Assembly: GCA_050012855.1 (NCBI GenBank)
Contig: JBEKGJ010000010.1
Location: forward strand, 1-64,000
Source of the DNA: JAJXZJ01 sp050012855
Lineage (GTDB): Bacteria > Verrucomicrobiota > Verrucomicrobiia > Limisphaerales > J093
Length of the DNA stretch: 64,000 nt
Direction of reading: 5' to 3'
Shown here: positions 26,807-35,069 of the stretch, in pieces
How positions within the stretch are numbered: the first letter of the stretch is position 1
How the letters are laid out: every line of letters starts with the position of its first letter
The notes under the pieces: model-generated
Told to the model about the DNA's origin: nothing
The model's input: only the letters and a program-made list of their open reading frames with translations
Databases searched by the model: none
Translations under genes and position numbers: made by a program

Positions 26807-27937
26807 TCAACGCACCCGCATCGTCAGCCACACGCCCGCGGCCGCGAACACTGCGTTCGGCAGCCACGCGGCCAGCCACGGCTCCAGCTTGCCCGCCGTC
26901 CCCAGCGTCAATCCCAGCAGCCGCAGGACATAATAGGCGAACACGATGAAAATGCTGGTGGCGACCCCGACGAACACGTTCCGCCGGCCCGACGGCGCGC
27001 CGAACGGCACCGCCACCAGCACCACCACCAGACACGTCCACGGCTCGGACAGCCGCCCCTGGAACTGCGTCGCCAGCTTTGCGCGATCCGGCCCGCCGAG
27101 GTTCGGATGCAGCCGTTCGTAGTTGGCAATCTCCGCGAGCGACAGCCGCGGCCGTTTCGCCGCCTTGAGGTTGTTGAGTTCGGAGAACTTGATCTCGCTG
27201 CGGATTTGCTCCGGCGTTTCGGACAACCCGGCCACCTCAAGTTCGTTGGTGGTGATCAGTTGGATGTTGAGCGGATCGTAAGCGGTGCCGGCCGGGTAGC
27301 GCATTTCGCGGACGCCATAGAACACCCAGGCGCCGTTGGTGAACACACCGCGCTCGGCCGCGAGCCGCCGCCGCCCGCCGTCCGCCTGCGGCCATTCGAG
27401 GTTGGGGGCGAGCATTTCCCCGGTCAGGCGGTTGAACGCGCCGATGTTCCAGATCCGGCGGTCCCGTTCGTTGCGAAAAACCAGGTTGCGCTGCCACTCG
27501 GGCCCGAGGGCCGACGCGGCCACCGGCTCGCGCCGGATCTTGATCGCCTCCGCCTTGTCGTTGGCGCCGGGCACCCACAGCTCGTTCAACGCCAGCACCG
27601 CCACACTGAACGCGCAGCCCACGACGAAATAAGGCAGGCAAATCCGCCAGAGCCCCAGGCCCGCCGCCCGCATGGCGGTGAGTTCCTGATGCCGGGCGTG
27701 GTTGGTGAGTGCGTAGAGCAGCGCCAGCAACAACGCGACCGGGACCACCGTGACCAACAACTCCGGCGTCTTCACCAGATAATACGCCGCCACGTCGCCG
27801 GGGCGGAGATGATGCTGTTGAAAGCCGTTCAGCTCGCCGAGCAGATCGAAGGCAGTCCAAAAAATGAGGAAGCCGCCCAGGCAATAGCCGAGCGGGATCA
27901 TCAACTCGCGCAAGAGATAACGATCCAGCAAACGCAC
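26807..27937 (-). CDS. LptF/LptG family LPS export permease
   Basis: 376 residues from the GTG at 27937. The YjgP/YjgQ arrangement is clear: RLLDRYLLRELMIPLGYCLG at the start, about three membrane helices with the conserved ELTAMRAAGLGLWRI coupling segment, a periplasmic beta-jellyroll domain (about 120-270), and three C-terminal helices (TCLVVVLVAVPFGAPSGRRN, FVGVATSIFIVFAYYVLRLL). With LptB it extracts LPS from the inner membrane. It is far from lptB (13.3 kb), and only one LptF/G-type gene is seen here; its partner must be elsewhere or it may form a homodimer. Confidence 0.88.
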   Translation of the reverse strand: MRLLDRYLLRELMIPLGYCLGGFLIFWTAFDLLGELNGFQQHHLRPGDVAAYYLVKTPELLVTVVPVALLLALLYALTNHARHQELTAMRAAGLGLWRICLPYFVVGCAFSVAVLALNELWVPGANDKAEAIKIRREPVAASALGPEWQRNLVFRNERDRRIWNIGAFNRLTGEMLAPNLEWPQADGGRRRLAAERGVFTNGAWVFYGVREMRYPAGTAYDPLNIQLITTNELEVAGLSETPEQIRSEIKFSELNNLKAAKRPRLSLAEIANYERLHPNLGGPDRAKLATQFQGRLSEPWTCLVVVLVAVPFGAPSGRRNVFVGVATSIFIVFAYYVLRLLGLTLGTAGKLEPWLAAWLPNAVFAAAGVWLTMRVR

Positions 27938-28217
27938 CTGTGGGCCAGTGTCCGGCCCGCGCGCCGCAAAGTCGAGGCCGGAGTCGGCGAGCCGCCAACG
28001 ACCCTGTGCGGTATCAGGGCAGAGCGAGTCGGCGAGCGACGCCCTGGGTTAGTCGGTCAGCCAATTCCCGAGCCCTGAAAGGGCGGCAGATCCCTTCGAT
28101 GCGAAGCCAAGCCCGCCTTGGGTGCAGTGGGACGCGCCTCGCGTTCAACAACGGCCGTCGGAAGCGCCTGGCATCGCTGAACCACGGCACCCGGACACCT
28201 CCAGTCGCTGGTCAACG
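27938..28217. other. repeat-bearing intergenic region
   Basis: No gene seen. It contains two copies of GAGTCGGCGAGC (around 27973 and 28025), a stem based on CAGGGC...GCCCTG around 28016-28046, and a CCCTGAAAGGGCGGCAGA segment at 28066 resembling the hairpin at 19842. The adjacent 28218-28365 is a separate MITE-like element. Confidence 0.6.
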
Positions 28218-28365
28218 GAGGGGTCAGTCCATAGTATGAATAACTTTTCCAGCGGCCGCCACGGTTCGGCGGGCGGCGCGCCCACATTCGATCGAGGTTT
28301 CCCGGGCGGATTATCGCGTCACAAGGCGGATAGCGTAAAAGCATGATACTAGGGACTGACCCCTC
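28218..28365. mobile_element. MITE-like element with 20-bp terminal inverted repeats
   Basis: 148 bp bounded by GAGGGGTCAGTCCATAGTAT (28218-28237) and the inverted copy at 28346-28365, matching at 19 of 20 positions. The inside is non-coding and has no transposase. GGGGTCAGTCC ends are known from REP-like elements mobilised by REP-associated tyrosine transposases; that assignment is an inference. No target-site duplication is obvious. The right end overlaps the 3' end of the anti-sigma gene. Confidence 0.75.
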
Positions 28366-28741
28366 TGGAGAACACCAGCAGACGTTGTTCGCCCGGTTTC
28401 CCGATCAACGCCACGGGGCGGTTCGGGAACAGCGCCAGCAACTCCGCCTCGGTGATGATTTTCACGGGTGGTGCCGCGGTCTGCTCAGGAGGAGCTGACA
28501 CAGTCGCCGGGGCCATGGCGAGCCGCGGTGGTTGCGCCGACGTGAACAGGTGCTGCAGGAGCACACCGGCGACCAGCGCGACCGGCAGGCCAACGCACAG
28601 AATTACGTGCCGGAAGTGACGTTGTTGCCGGCGACGGCGCAGGCCCGCCAGGCCGCGTTCAAGCGAGAGGCGGCGCAGGTCCGGGGCCTCGTCCGCGGCC
28701 AGGAGTTCGCGCAAAAGGCGGTCGTTCGAGGGACGGTTCAT
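28349..28741 (-). CDS. putative membrane anti-sigma factor, 3' end inside a MITE
   Basis: 130 residues from the ATG at 28741, which overlaps the sigma-factor stop (ATGA). The cytoplasmic N-terminus (MNRPSNDRLLRELLAADEAP) is followed by one membrane helix (HVILCVGLPVALVAGVLLQH) and a short periplasmic domain with KIITEAELLALFPNRPVALI. Position directly after an ECF sigma gene and a single-pass topology support an anti-sigma or sigma-regulator role; no zinc-binding anti-sigma motif is present. The last residues RGVSP and the TAG stop are encoded by the inverted repeat of the MITE-like element, so the original C-terminus may have been replaced. Confidence 0.72.
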   Translation of the reverse strand: MNRPSNDRLLRELLAADEAPDLRRLSLERGLAGLRRRRQQRHFRHVILCVGLPVALVAGVLLQHLFTSAQPPRLAMAPATVSAPPEQTAAPPVKIITEAELLALFPNRPVALIGKPGEQRLLVFSRGVSP

Positions 28742-29379
28742 AAGGTGCGGAGTTTTTGCAGCAGCCGTTCGCGCAACCGCCGGCGCAGCCGCAACAGCCG
28801 GGATTCCACCGCCCGGTCGGTCAGTCCGGTCTGCGCGGACAGGGCCTTCACCGGTTCTTCGTCGAGGTACTTGCCTTCGATCAGGCGGCGCTCGTCCGGG
28901 TCGAGCTCGGCCAGACATTCTTCGAGCAGCGCGGGCAGTCCGTCGTCCGGCATGCGGTCGGGCGCGATAGCCGGTGGCGGATGCGCGAGCGTGAACCGGC
29001 TGAGCAGGGCGAGATAACGGTGGCGTTTCCGGCCGCCGTCACGCGCGGCGCTGCGGGCCACAACCTTCAGCCAGTCCCACAGCGCCTCCTCGGTGTCGAA
29101 GGCACGAGCATGGCGGACAACACGCAGCAGGGTTTCCTGCAGGGCTTCCTGGGCCTCGGTTTCCTGCCCGCGGGCAACGATCAGCAAAAACTGGTACAGC
29201 CGGTCGAAATAGCGCCCGTGAAATTCGCGAAACGCGGCTTCGTCGCCGGCGGCGATGCCGCGCATCAGGCGCGCCAGGTCGGATGGAGACGAATCGCGAA
29301 GGGCAACCTTCGCCGCCGTCGGGCTTCCGTTGAGGGACAAGGCAAGGGAATGGAGGGTGGTCGCCGGCACAATTGTCAA
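28738..29379 (-). CDS. ECF-type RNA polymerase sigma factor
   Basis: 213 residues. The start is a TTG at 29379 overlapping the upstream stop as TTGA; a GTG at 29370 is an alternative. Region 2 spans about residues 45-110 (DEAAFREFHGRYFDRLYQFL, QETLLRVVRHARAFDTEEAL, WDWLKVVARSAARDGGR) and region 4 about 150-210 (LDPDERRLIEGKYLDEEPVK, ALSAQTGLTDRAVESRLLRL). It directs RNA polymerase to a specific set of promoters, held in check presumably by the membrane protein encoded next. It sits between that gene and a Gly/Met-rich secretin-domain protein, all three coupled by 4-bp overlaps. Confidence 0.9.
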   Translation of the reverse strand: MTIVPATTLHSLALSLNGSPTAAKVALRDSSPSDLARLMRGIAAGDEAAFREFHGRYFDRLYQFLLIVARGQETEAQEALQETLLRVVRHARAFDTEEALWDWLKVVARSAARDGGRKRHRYLALLSRFTLAHPPPAIAPDRMPDDGLPALLEECLAELDPDERRLIEGKYLDEEPVKALSAQTGLTDRAVESRLLRLRRRLRERLLQKLRTL

Positions 29380-30416
29380 CGTTTGGGCGCGGGCTCGGCG
29401 GGCTTCGGCGGGCTCCCGGAAGGCGCGGCGCCCGCGGAACCAACCGAGCCACCACCGCCGCCGCCGAAACCGCCCATGCCACCGCTCATGCTGCCGCCAC
29501 CACCATAACCGCCGGACCCGCCGACCGCGCCATTGCCAAACCCGGCGCCGCCGACACCCCCGCCCATCATACCGCCACCCATGCCGCCCATGCCGCCCAT
29601 GCCGCCACCCATGCCCATGCCGCCGAAACCGTTGCCGCGCCTGGGTGTCGGCTCGGGTACGGGTTCACCGGTCGCGGCGCGCACGACTTTCCGCGCCACC
29701 TCGAGCACGTCCGGTCCACCGGTGACAATCAGCAGTTGGGCATCCGGGTAAAACTGGAAGTGAACGGCTTCTCCTGAACCCGACGGGTCCGGGTTCGCAA
29801 ATTTGATGGCGTCCTCAATGATCGCGGTTAGCTGGGCGATGGCCTCCTTCGCATCCTTCTCCTGCTTGTGTAAGGAGCCGAGGTTGAACACTTCGAGGTT
29901 GGACCGTCCCGAGGCCAGCGCAGCGTTGGGATTTGGCACGAGTGAATAGAACCGGCCCTGGGTTTCCGGCGCACCACGCGTCCAGAGGAATCGGTCGCCG
30001 CTGGCGACGCGGAGCGCTTCCAGTTCCTCTTCGAGGTTCAGCCCTTTGACCTTCAGGTCGCTGATGGTGATCTCCGCGAGGCTGGGCGCCAGCACGATGT
30101 TGGCGCCACTTTCGAGGTTGGCGCCATCGTGCATGAAACGCAACACATCCACGACGGTGGTCAGCGTGGCCGGCACGGCCTCGCCGATGCGATACTTCTT
30201 GGACAGCGCCGGGTTCAAGTGCAACACCCCTTTGACGATCTCCAGATCATAGTGCGGCGCGGCGGCGTAGCCCGGCGGCAGGGGCGCCGCTTCGGCCGCC
30301 GGCTTGGGCGGCGCCGCGGGCTGGGATTGATCCTCGGCATTGAGGCCAACCGGAAGCGAGGTTAGGGCGAGGCCGAGCGCGAGGACGGCGACGGGTGAGA
30401 AATGAGGCGTTTTCAT
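29376..30416 (-). CDS. exported protein with secretin-like short domains and Gly/Met-rich tail
   Basis: 346 residues with a signal peptide (MKTPHFSPVAVLALGLALTS, LPVGLNA). Residues about 75-145 (TTVVDVLRFMHDGANLESGA, ITISDLKVKGLNLEEELEAL) and 185-255 (FQFYPDAQLLIVTGGPDVLE, VARKVVRA) resemble the N-terminal domains of secretins, with no secretin beta-barrel after them. The C-terminal 90 residues are a low-complexity tail of GGM and GG repeats ending in a Pro/Ser/Lys stretch. It could be a periplasmic scaffold or pilotin-like partner. Its stop overlaps the sigma-factor start, so the three genes are one unit; envelope signalling through the sigma factor is an inference. Confidence 0.78.
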   Translation of the reverse strand: MKTPHFSPVAVLALGLALTSLPVGLNAEDQSQPAAPPKPAAEAAPLPPGYAAAPHYDLEIVKGVLHLNPALSKKYRIGEAVPATLTTVVDVLRFMHDGANLESGANIVLAPSLAEITISDLKVKGLNLEEELEALRVASGDRFLWTRGAPETQGRFYSLVPNPNAALASGRSNLEVFNLGSLHKQEKDAKEAIAQLTAIIEDAIKFANPDPSGSGEAVHFQFYPDAQLLIVTGGPDVLEVARKVVRAATGEPVPEPTPRRGNGFGGMGMGGGMGGMGGMGGGMMGGGVGGAGFGNGAVGGSGGYGGGGSMSGGMGGFGGGGGGSVGSAGAAPSGSPPKPAEPAPKR

Positions 30417-30507
30417 TCTGGAGTGGGCGTTTCGGTGTTTTACTCAATCATCCACTCTCAACACGTCTGTCACCGGCAAAATCACGCAAAAAAAATGCCC
30501 ACGGTCG

Positions 30508-31974
30508 TCAGCGCGCCTCACCGGCGCGGAAAAGGGTCCACGGCTGCGAAGGCCGGCTCTTGAGCAGGCCCTGCATCCAGTCGAACTGCAGATGGGCGGC
30601 GAGGAATCGGTCCGCGTCGAAGGCCGTGCCGCAGGCCGCGCCCCAGCGCGCGACGAAGGCCATTTCCTTCGCCATTTTCGCGTCCACCACCTTGCCGTCA
30701 ATCGTGCCAGACGGGAAGAACGGCCCGCTCGGCCATGAGCCCCACACGTTTGCCTCCAGGTCGTCGTGGGCGCAGAGCGCGCGCGACCCGGGCGCAACGC
30801 GGCGATAGAAGCTGTCGTAATGATCGGCCTCAAACCGCTCGGCCAGGCCGAGGTCAATCCGGCCTTGCGACTGCGCCATCAACTGCTTCCAGCGCACGCG
30901 CCGCGCGATGCTCGACAGCCGGATGTCGTTCTCATTGGCGTCGGTTTCAAACACGAGCAGCTTGCGGTCCTCGGCGATGTTCGATCCCAGGAAAACGCCG
31001 TCGCGTTTGCGCTCGAAGGCGACTTGTTTCAGGCCCAGTTCGAGGCGGGCGATCTCGCCGGAGCGGACGTCACCGAGCAGCCAGGCATTGGCGTAGCCGC
31101 CGTTGTTGCCGCGCTTCAAGACTGCGCACCAGTCGTCAATGCTCCCGGCGTCCTGGGTCGCCCGGCGCATGCGGACGAACTCGGGAATGCCGTTGGTTTC
31201 GTAGCTGTCGAAGCCGCCGATGGTGGTTTCGGAGCCAACCAGGCCCGCGTCGGTGACGAAGAAGTCAGTGCCGCTGTGAATCCAACCCGGTGTGGCCTGC
31301 ATCAGGATGCGGTGACCCTTCTCGGGCAGCACGTCGAGCACGACGTTCGCCAGCACCTCGACATAGCGGTTCATGGTGTTGTGGCCCAGGACAACGTTGT
31401 GATCCCTCGTCATGCTGCCGGTGGCGATGAACGAGCTGCACGATTCTCTGGCGGGCGGCGGCGTCTCGCCGCCCATGGCCTTCTTCGCCTTCGGCCACCA
31501 GTAACCGGCGAGTTCGATCCAGGCGTTGTAGGCGATCAGTTCGGAACGCGAACTGGGGATGCCCGCGGCGCGTAACCCTTCGGCCATGCCGTCGAGTTCG
31601 GCGAGACTCTCCGCGTCCACCTGCGGTTCGAGGAGTTCGCGACTCTTCGCGACCAGCCAGGGCCATTCAAGACCGCTGTCGTGGGCCCAGATGGCCCGCG
31701 TCACGCGCAGGCCCTCGGCGATTTCCCGCGCCAGGAGGTAGCCGTATTGGAAGCCGCGGGCGTGGGGTGCGCCTTCGACATGGAGATAAACCCAGCCATT
31801 CTTGTCATGGCGGTGGCCGGCGCGAAGGCTCGCCTGCTGCTCGGTGGTCAGGTCGGCCGCCAGGGCCAGCCCGACGCCGGCAAAGAAAGCGAGCAGGAGC
31901 AGTCCCGTGAAGCATGACAGCGGCGAGGCGAGGCGGCGACGACGGGTAACGGGAAGGGAATCAGCGGTGCGCAT
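30508..31974 (-). CDS. C45/phospholipase B-like N-terminal nucleophile hydrolase
   Basis: 488 residues from the ATG at 31974, chosen because it is followed by an Arg-rich n-region and a membrane/signal helix (SCFTGLLLLAFFAGVGLALA). The Ntn-hydrolase signature is the Cys179 nucleophile in ARESCSSFIATGSMTRDHN, followed by VVLGHNTMNRYVEVL and WIHSGTDFFVTDAGLVGSET. This is the layout of the C45 acyltransferase and phospholipase B-like group, which self-process at the Cys. It probably hydrolyses an amide or ester linkage outside the cytoplasm; the substrate is unknown. A 91 bp gap separates it from the Gly/Met-rich protein gene. Confidence 0.85.
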   Translation of the reverse strand: MRTADSLPVTRRRRLASPLSCFTGLLLLAFFAGVGLALAADLTTEQQASLRAGHRHDKNGWVYLHVEGAPHARGFQYGYLLAREIAEGLRVTRAIWAHDSGLEWPWLVAKSRELLEPQVDAESLAELDGMAEGLRAAGIPSSRSELIAYNAWIELAGYWWPKAKKAMGGETPPPARESCSSFIATGSMTRDHNVVLGHNTMNRYVEVLANVVLDVLPEKGHRILMQATPGWIHSGTDFFVTDAGLVGSETTIGGFDSYETNGIPEFVRMRRATQDAGSIDDWCAVLKRGNNGGYANAWLLGDVRSGEIARLELGLKQVAFERKRDGVFLGSNIAEDRKLLVFETDANENDIRLSSIARRVRWKQLMAQSQGRIDLGLAERFEADHYDSFYRRVAPGSRALCAHDDLEANVWGSWPSGPFFPSGTIDGKVVDAKMAKEMAFVARWGAACGTAFDADRFLAAHLQFDWMQGLLKSRPSQPWTLFRAGEAR

Positions 31975-32178
31975 GGGGCACAACATGCGCATCGAACCGG
32001 CGCAGGGCAAACGGAAAAGAAGTACTGATCAAGGTGGCCCGCCGACCGCCGGACGGCGACAGGGGCGCGGCTGTGTCGGAGACCAGCCGCAGCGTTTTCG
32101 GCCGGCTGCGGCTGACGCTTCGCGCACAGCCGCGCTCCGGGGAACGGCAAATTCGGACACTACCCGAAGTTCGTCCGT

Positions 32179-32206
32179 TTGACACCCTCTCCGCAGCGGC
32201 TATAGT
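32179..32206 (+). promoter_or_regulatory. candidate asd promoter
   Basis: TTGACA at 32179-32184, a 16 bp spacer and TATAGT at 32201-32206, close to consensus. The asd ATG is 10 nt downstream, leaving at most a few untranslated bases. Confidence 0.65.
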
Positions 32207-32216
32207 CGGCCGCTCA

Positions 32217-33227
32217 ATGAACCGTAATCCACATGTGGCCGTGGTCGGTGCGACGGGCGCCGTTGGCATCGAGATGATCGAAACCCTGGCGAGGCGCAAC
32301 TTTCCGGTGGGGCAACTGACGTTGCTCGCGTCGGCGCGCTCGGTCGGGAAAACGCTGACATTTCGCGGGCAGGCGATCCCGGTGAAGGAACTGACCAAGG
32401 ACGCGTTTGCAGGGATTGACATTGCGCTGTTCAGCGCCGGCGGCAGCGTGTCGAAGGAGTTCGCCCCCGTTGCCGCAAAGATGGGTTGCGTGGTGGTGGA
32501 CAACTCGAGCGCGTTCCGCATGGACGACGGTGTGCCGCTGGTCATTCCGGAGATCAACCCCGAGGACGTCCAGGGGCACCGGGGCATCATCGCGAACCCG
32601 AATTGCACCACCGCCGTCACACTCATGGCGCTGTATCCGTTGCACCGGGCGTTCGGCTGTCGGCGGATTTTCGCCTCGAGCTACCAGGCCGTCTCCGGCA
32701 CCGGCGCCAAGGCGATTGCCGAGTTGCGCCGCCAGGTGGACCAGGTCGTTCACGGCCAGCCGGTGACGCGCGAGGTTTATCCGCATCAGATCGCCTTCAA
32801 CGTGCTGCCGCAGGTGGATGTCTTCCTGCCCAACGGCTACACGAAGGAAGAAATGAAGATGGAGAACGAGGGGCGGAAGATCATGCACCACCCGACGTTC
32901 CGCGCGAGCGTGACGTGCGTGCGGGTGCCGGTGTATCGCGCTCATTCGGTGGCGGTCAGCGCGGAATTCGACAAGCCGGTGAGCGTCGAGACGGCGCGCG
33001 CGGTTCTCCAGCAGGCGCCGGGGCTTGACGTGGTGGACGAACCGGCGAACCAGAAGTATCCGATGCCGCTGTTCACCTCCGGCAAGGACAACTGCGAGGT
33101 GGGCCGGTTGCGCCGGGACTGCGCGCTCGACAACGGGCTTTGCTTCTGGGTCAGCGGCGATCAACTGCTCAAGGGCGCGGCCCTGAACGCGGTGCAGATT
33201 GCCGAGGAACTGCTCAAGCTGGGCTGA
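32217..33227 (+). CDS. asd: aspartate-semialdehyde dehydrogenase
   Basis: 336 residues from the ATG at 32217. It reduces aspartyl phosphate with NADPH to aspartate semialdehyde, at the branch to Lys/diaminopimelate, Thr and Met. Signatures: VAVVGATGAVGIEMIETLAR (nucleotide-binding), FSAGGSVSKEF, VDNSSAFRMDDGVPLVIPEI, the catalytic Cys in NPNCTTAV, SYQAVSGTGAKAIAEL and RVPVYRAHS with the substrate-binding Arg. The strong promoter just upstream and the very short leader suggest constitutive expression. It is divergent from the C45-like gene. No lysine-riboswitch-like leader fits in the gap. Confidence 0.97.
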   Translation: MNRNPHVAVVGATGAVGIEMIETLARRNFPVGQLTLLASARSVGKTLTFRGQAIPVKELTKDAFAGIDIALFSAGGSVSKEFAPVAAKMGCVVVDNSSAFRMDDGVPLVIPEINPEDVQGHRGIIANPNCTTAVTLMALYPLHRAFGCRRIFASSYQAVSGTGAKAIAELRRQVDQVVHGQPVTREVYPHQIAFNVLPQVDVFLPNGYTKEEMKMENEGRKIMHHPTFRASVTCVRVPVYRAHSVAVSAEFDKPVSVETARAVLQQAPGLDVVDEPANQKYPMPLFTSGKDNCEVGRLRRDCALDNGLCFWVSGDQLLKGAALNAVQIAEELLKLG

Positions 33228-33259
33228 GCGAGCCGGTCCGCAATTAACCTGCCGCCACC

Positions 33260-33598
33260 ATGGTCCTGCTCGAACTGCTGAACTGGTTCCGCACGCTGCT
33301 CTATTACCTTGCGGCGGTCTGCGTTCCCCTGTTGCACGTGCTCTTCGCCGTGGCGGTCTGGCGCGATTCGCGGCGCTGGGGGCGGCGGGGCGGGCGGACC
33401 GTGCTGGTCGCCGGGTGGGTCTGGACGCTGGCGACGCTGGTGTTCGGGTTGCTGACCGTGGCGCTCTATTGGGTGGTGCACCACTCGACGCTGCGCGTGC
33501 CGGTGGCCGCGGACGATGGGAGCGCCCAAGAGTCGCCAACGAGCATCCGCCGATTCGGCCCGAGAATTACAGGCGCGGAACCACCGCCGGGAGCTTAG
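33260..33598 (+). CDS. small two-helix membrane protein of unknown function
   Basis: 112 residues with two or three hydrophobic segments: FRTLLYYLAAVCVPLLHVLF near the start and TVLVAGWVWTLATLVFGLLT in the middle, joined by a basic loop (WRDSRRWGRRGGR). The C-terminus is polar. I do not recognise the family. It starts 32 bp after asd on the same strand. Its 3' end overlaps the recA stop by 4 bp in convergent orientation, leaving no room for a separate terminator. Confidence 0.7.
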   Translation: MVLLELLNWFRTLLYYLAAVCVPLLHVLFAVAVWRDSRRWGRRGGRTVLVAGWVWTLATLVFGLLTVALYWVVHHSTLRVPVAADDGSAQESPTSIRRFGPRITGAEPPPGA

Positions 33599-34689
33599 GC
33601 GGCGGCCGCCGGCACGGCATTGCGTTTGGCGTGGATCGCCTCGACAATCTTCTGAGCGAGCGCCGGGTTGTCGGCGAGCGCCTTGACGGCGGCGTCCCGG
33701 CCCTGGCCGATCAATTCGCCGGCGAACTGGAGCCACGCGCCCTTCTTCTCGACCACGCCCAGCGCCTGGCCGACATCGAGGATGCTCCCCTCCTTGTTGA
33801 TGCCGTGGTCGAAGAGGATATCAAACTCGGCCTCGACAAACGGGGGCGCAGTCTTGTTCTTCACCACCTTCACCTTAACGTGGTTGCCGAGCACGTTGCC
33901 GGCGGCGTCCTTGATGGCTTCCTTGCGGCGGATGTCCAGGCGGACGCTGGCGTAGAACTTGAGCGCCTTGCCGCCCGGCGTGGTCTCGGGATTGCCGAAC
34001 ATGACGCCGACCTTCTCGCGCATCTGGTTGGTGAAGATGCAGGCGGTCTTGGCCTTGGCGAGGATGGCGGTGAGCTTGCGCAGGGCCTGGCTCATCAGCC
34101 GCGCCTGCATGCCCATCGTGGCCATGCCCATCTCGCCTTCCAGCTCCGCCTTCGGCACCAGCGCGGCGACCGAATCAATGACGATCACGTCGAGCGCATT
34201 CGAACGGGCGAGGGTTTCGCAAATCGTCAACGCCTCTTCGCCGCTGTCGGGCTGCGAGACGAGCAGGTCGTCAAGGTTCACGCCGAGTTTCTTGGCGTAG
34301 CCGGGATCCAGGGCGTGCTCGACGTCAATGAACGCCGCCAGGCCGCCGGCTTTCTGGGCGCTGGCGATGACGTGGAGCATGAGCGTGGTCTTGCCGGAGG
34401 ACTCCGGGCCGAAGATTTCGACCACGCGGCCACGCGGGATGCCACCGCAGCCCAGCGCGAGGTCGAGGCCCAGCGCGCCGGTGGGGATCACGTCAATCTT
34501 CACCTGGGCGCGGGCGTCGCCCAGGCGCATGATGCTGCCTTCGCCGAAGGTCTTGGTGATGGTCGAGATGGCGCTTTCGAGGTCGCGCTGCCGGGCGGCC
34601 TGGAGGCGGGCGATTTCAGCGGCGGCGGGCTTTTCAGTGGCCACCGATTTCTCGGGGCTGGCGGATTTTTCGGCGGTTTTCGGCGGCAT
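33595..34689 (-). CDS. recA: recombinase RecA
   Basis: 364 residues from the ATG at 34689. Walker A is GPESSGKT (94-101), Walker B VIVIDSVAALV, and the L1/L2 loop regions KAELEGEMGMATMGMQARLM and NQMREKVGVMFGNPETTPGG are all conserved. RecA forms filaments on single-stranded DNA for recombination and SOS induction. The N-terminus has about 25 extra residues rich in Ala, Lys and Pro, and the C-terminus is short and Ala-rich. An AGGAAAC ribosome-binding sequence and a good promoter lie upstream, so this gene, unlike several others here, has a normal leader. I see no obvious SOS box. Confidence 0.98.
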   Translation of the reverse strand: MPPKTAEKSASPEKSVATEKPAAAEIARLQAARQRDLESAISTITKTFGEGSIMRLGDARAQVKIDVIPTGALGLDLALGCGGIPRGRVVEIFGPESSGKTTLMLHVIASAQKAGGLAAFIDVEHALDPGYAKKLGVNLDDLLVSQPDSGEEALTICETLARSNALDVIVIDSVAALVPKAELEGEMGMATMGMQARLMSQALRKLTAILAKAKTACIFTNQMREKVGVMFGNPETTPGGKALKFYASVRLDIRRKEAIKDAAGNVLGNHVKVKVVKNKTAPPFVEAEFDILFDHGINKEGSILDVGQALGVVEKKGAWLQFAGELIGQGRDAAVKALADNPALAQKIVEAIHAKRNAVPAAAA

Positions 34690-34716
34690 AATGGTTTCCT
34701 GTGCGGATCGTAGATT

Positions 34717-34744
34717 ATTAGAACAACGACCGTCCCCAAGTCAA
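34717..34744 (-). promoter_or_regulatory. candidate recA promoter
   Basis: Minus strand: TTGACT (34744-34739), 16 bp, TCTAAT (34722-34717). The leader is about 25 nt and contains CAGGAAACC some 5 nt before the recA ATG. Confidence 0.6.
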
Positions 34745-34777
34745 CACTGGTTGTGGCCTGGTTTCTGCCGTCCAGCG

Positions 34778-34835
34778 GCGTTTGGAGTCCCGGCTTCAGC
34801 CGGAATAGATCGCCTGAAGGCGGAACTCCCAACGC
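34778..34835. repeat. REP-like palindromic element
   Basis: Imperfect inverted repeat: left arm 34778-34803 (starts GCGTTTGGAGTCCCGGCTTC) and right arm 34811-34835 (CGCCTGAAGGCGG then AACTCCCAACGC), about 20 of 25 positions pairing around a short loop. The rest of the 380 bp recA upstream gap (34690-35069) holds the recA promoter and no gene. Confidence 0.7.
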
Positions 34836-35069
34836 GAGGAAGGACGCCTGCGGCACGCAGCAGCCGATTCAGGACACTGCCCGTGGCCCGTGATTGTCAT
34901 CCTCAGCCAAAAAGCTGGCATGAATTCGGCTGTCTATCGGCGCGAAAGCCGCCGACGAGGGCGGAGGTAAGGGGGTGGGGACCGCCTTGCCGGGCTCCGG
35001 GACATGGCGATTGAATTCCCGGAGCCTTCGGATTAACGTGTCCAGGCACACGCAGTGGAAAATGTTCTT

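Noticed and set aside
28200..28385. Target-site duplication flanking the MITE-like element
   Set aside because: Bases next to the two inverted ends do not match each other convincingly.
31975..32216. Lysine riboswitch before asd
   Set aside because: The promoter lies only about 10 nt from the start codon, leaving no room for a riboswitch, and no matching structure was seen.
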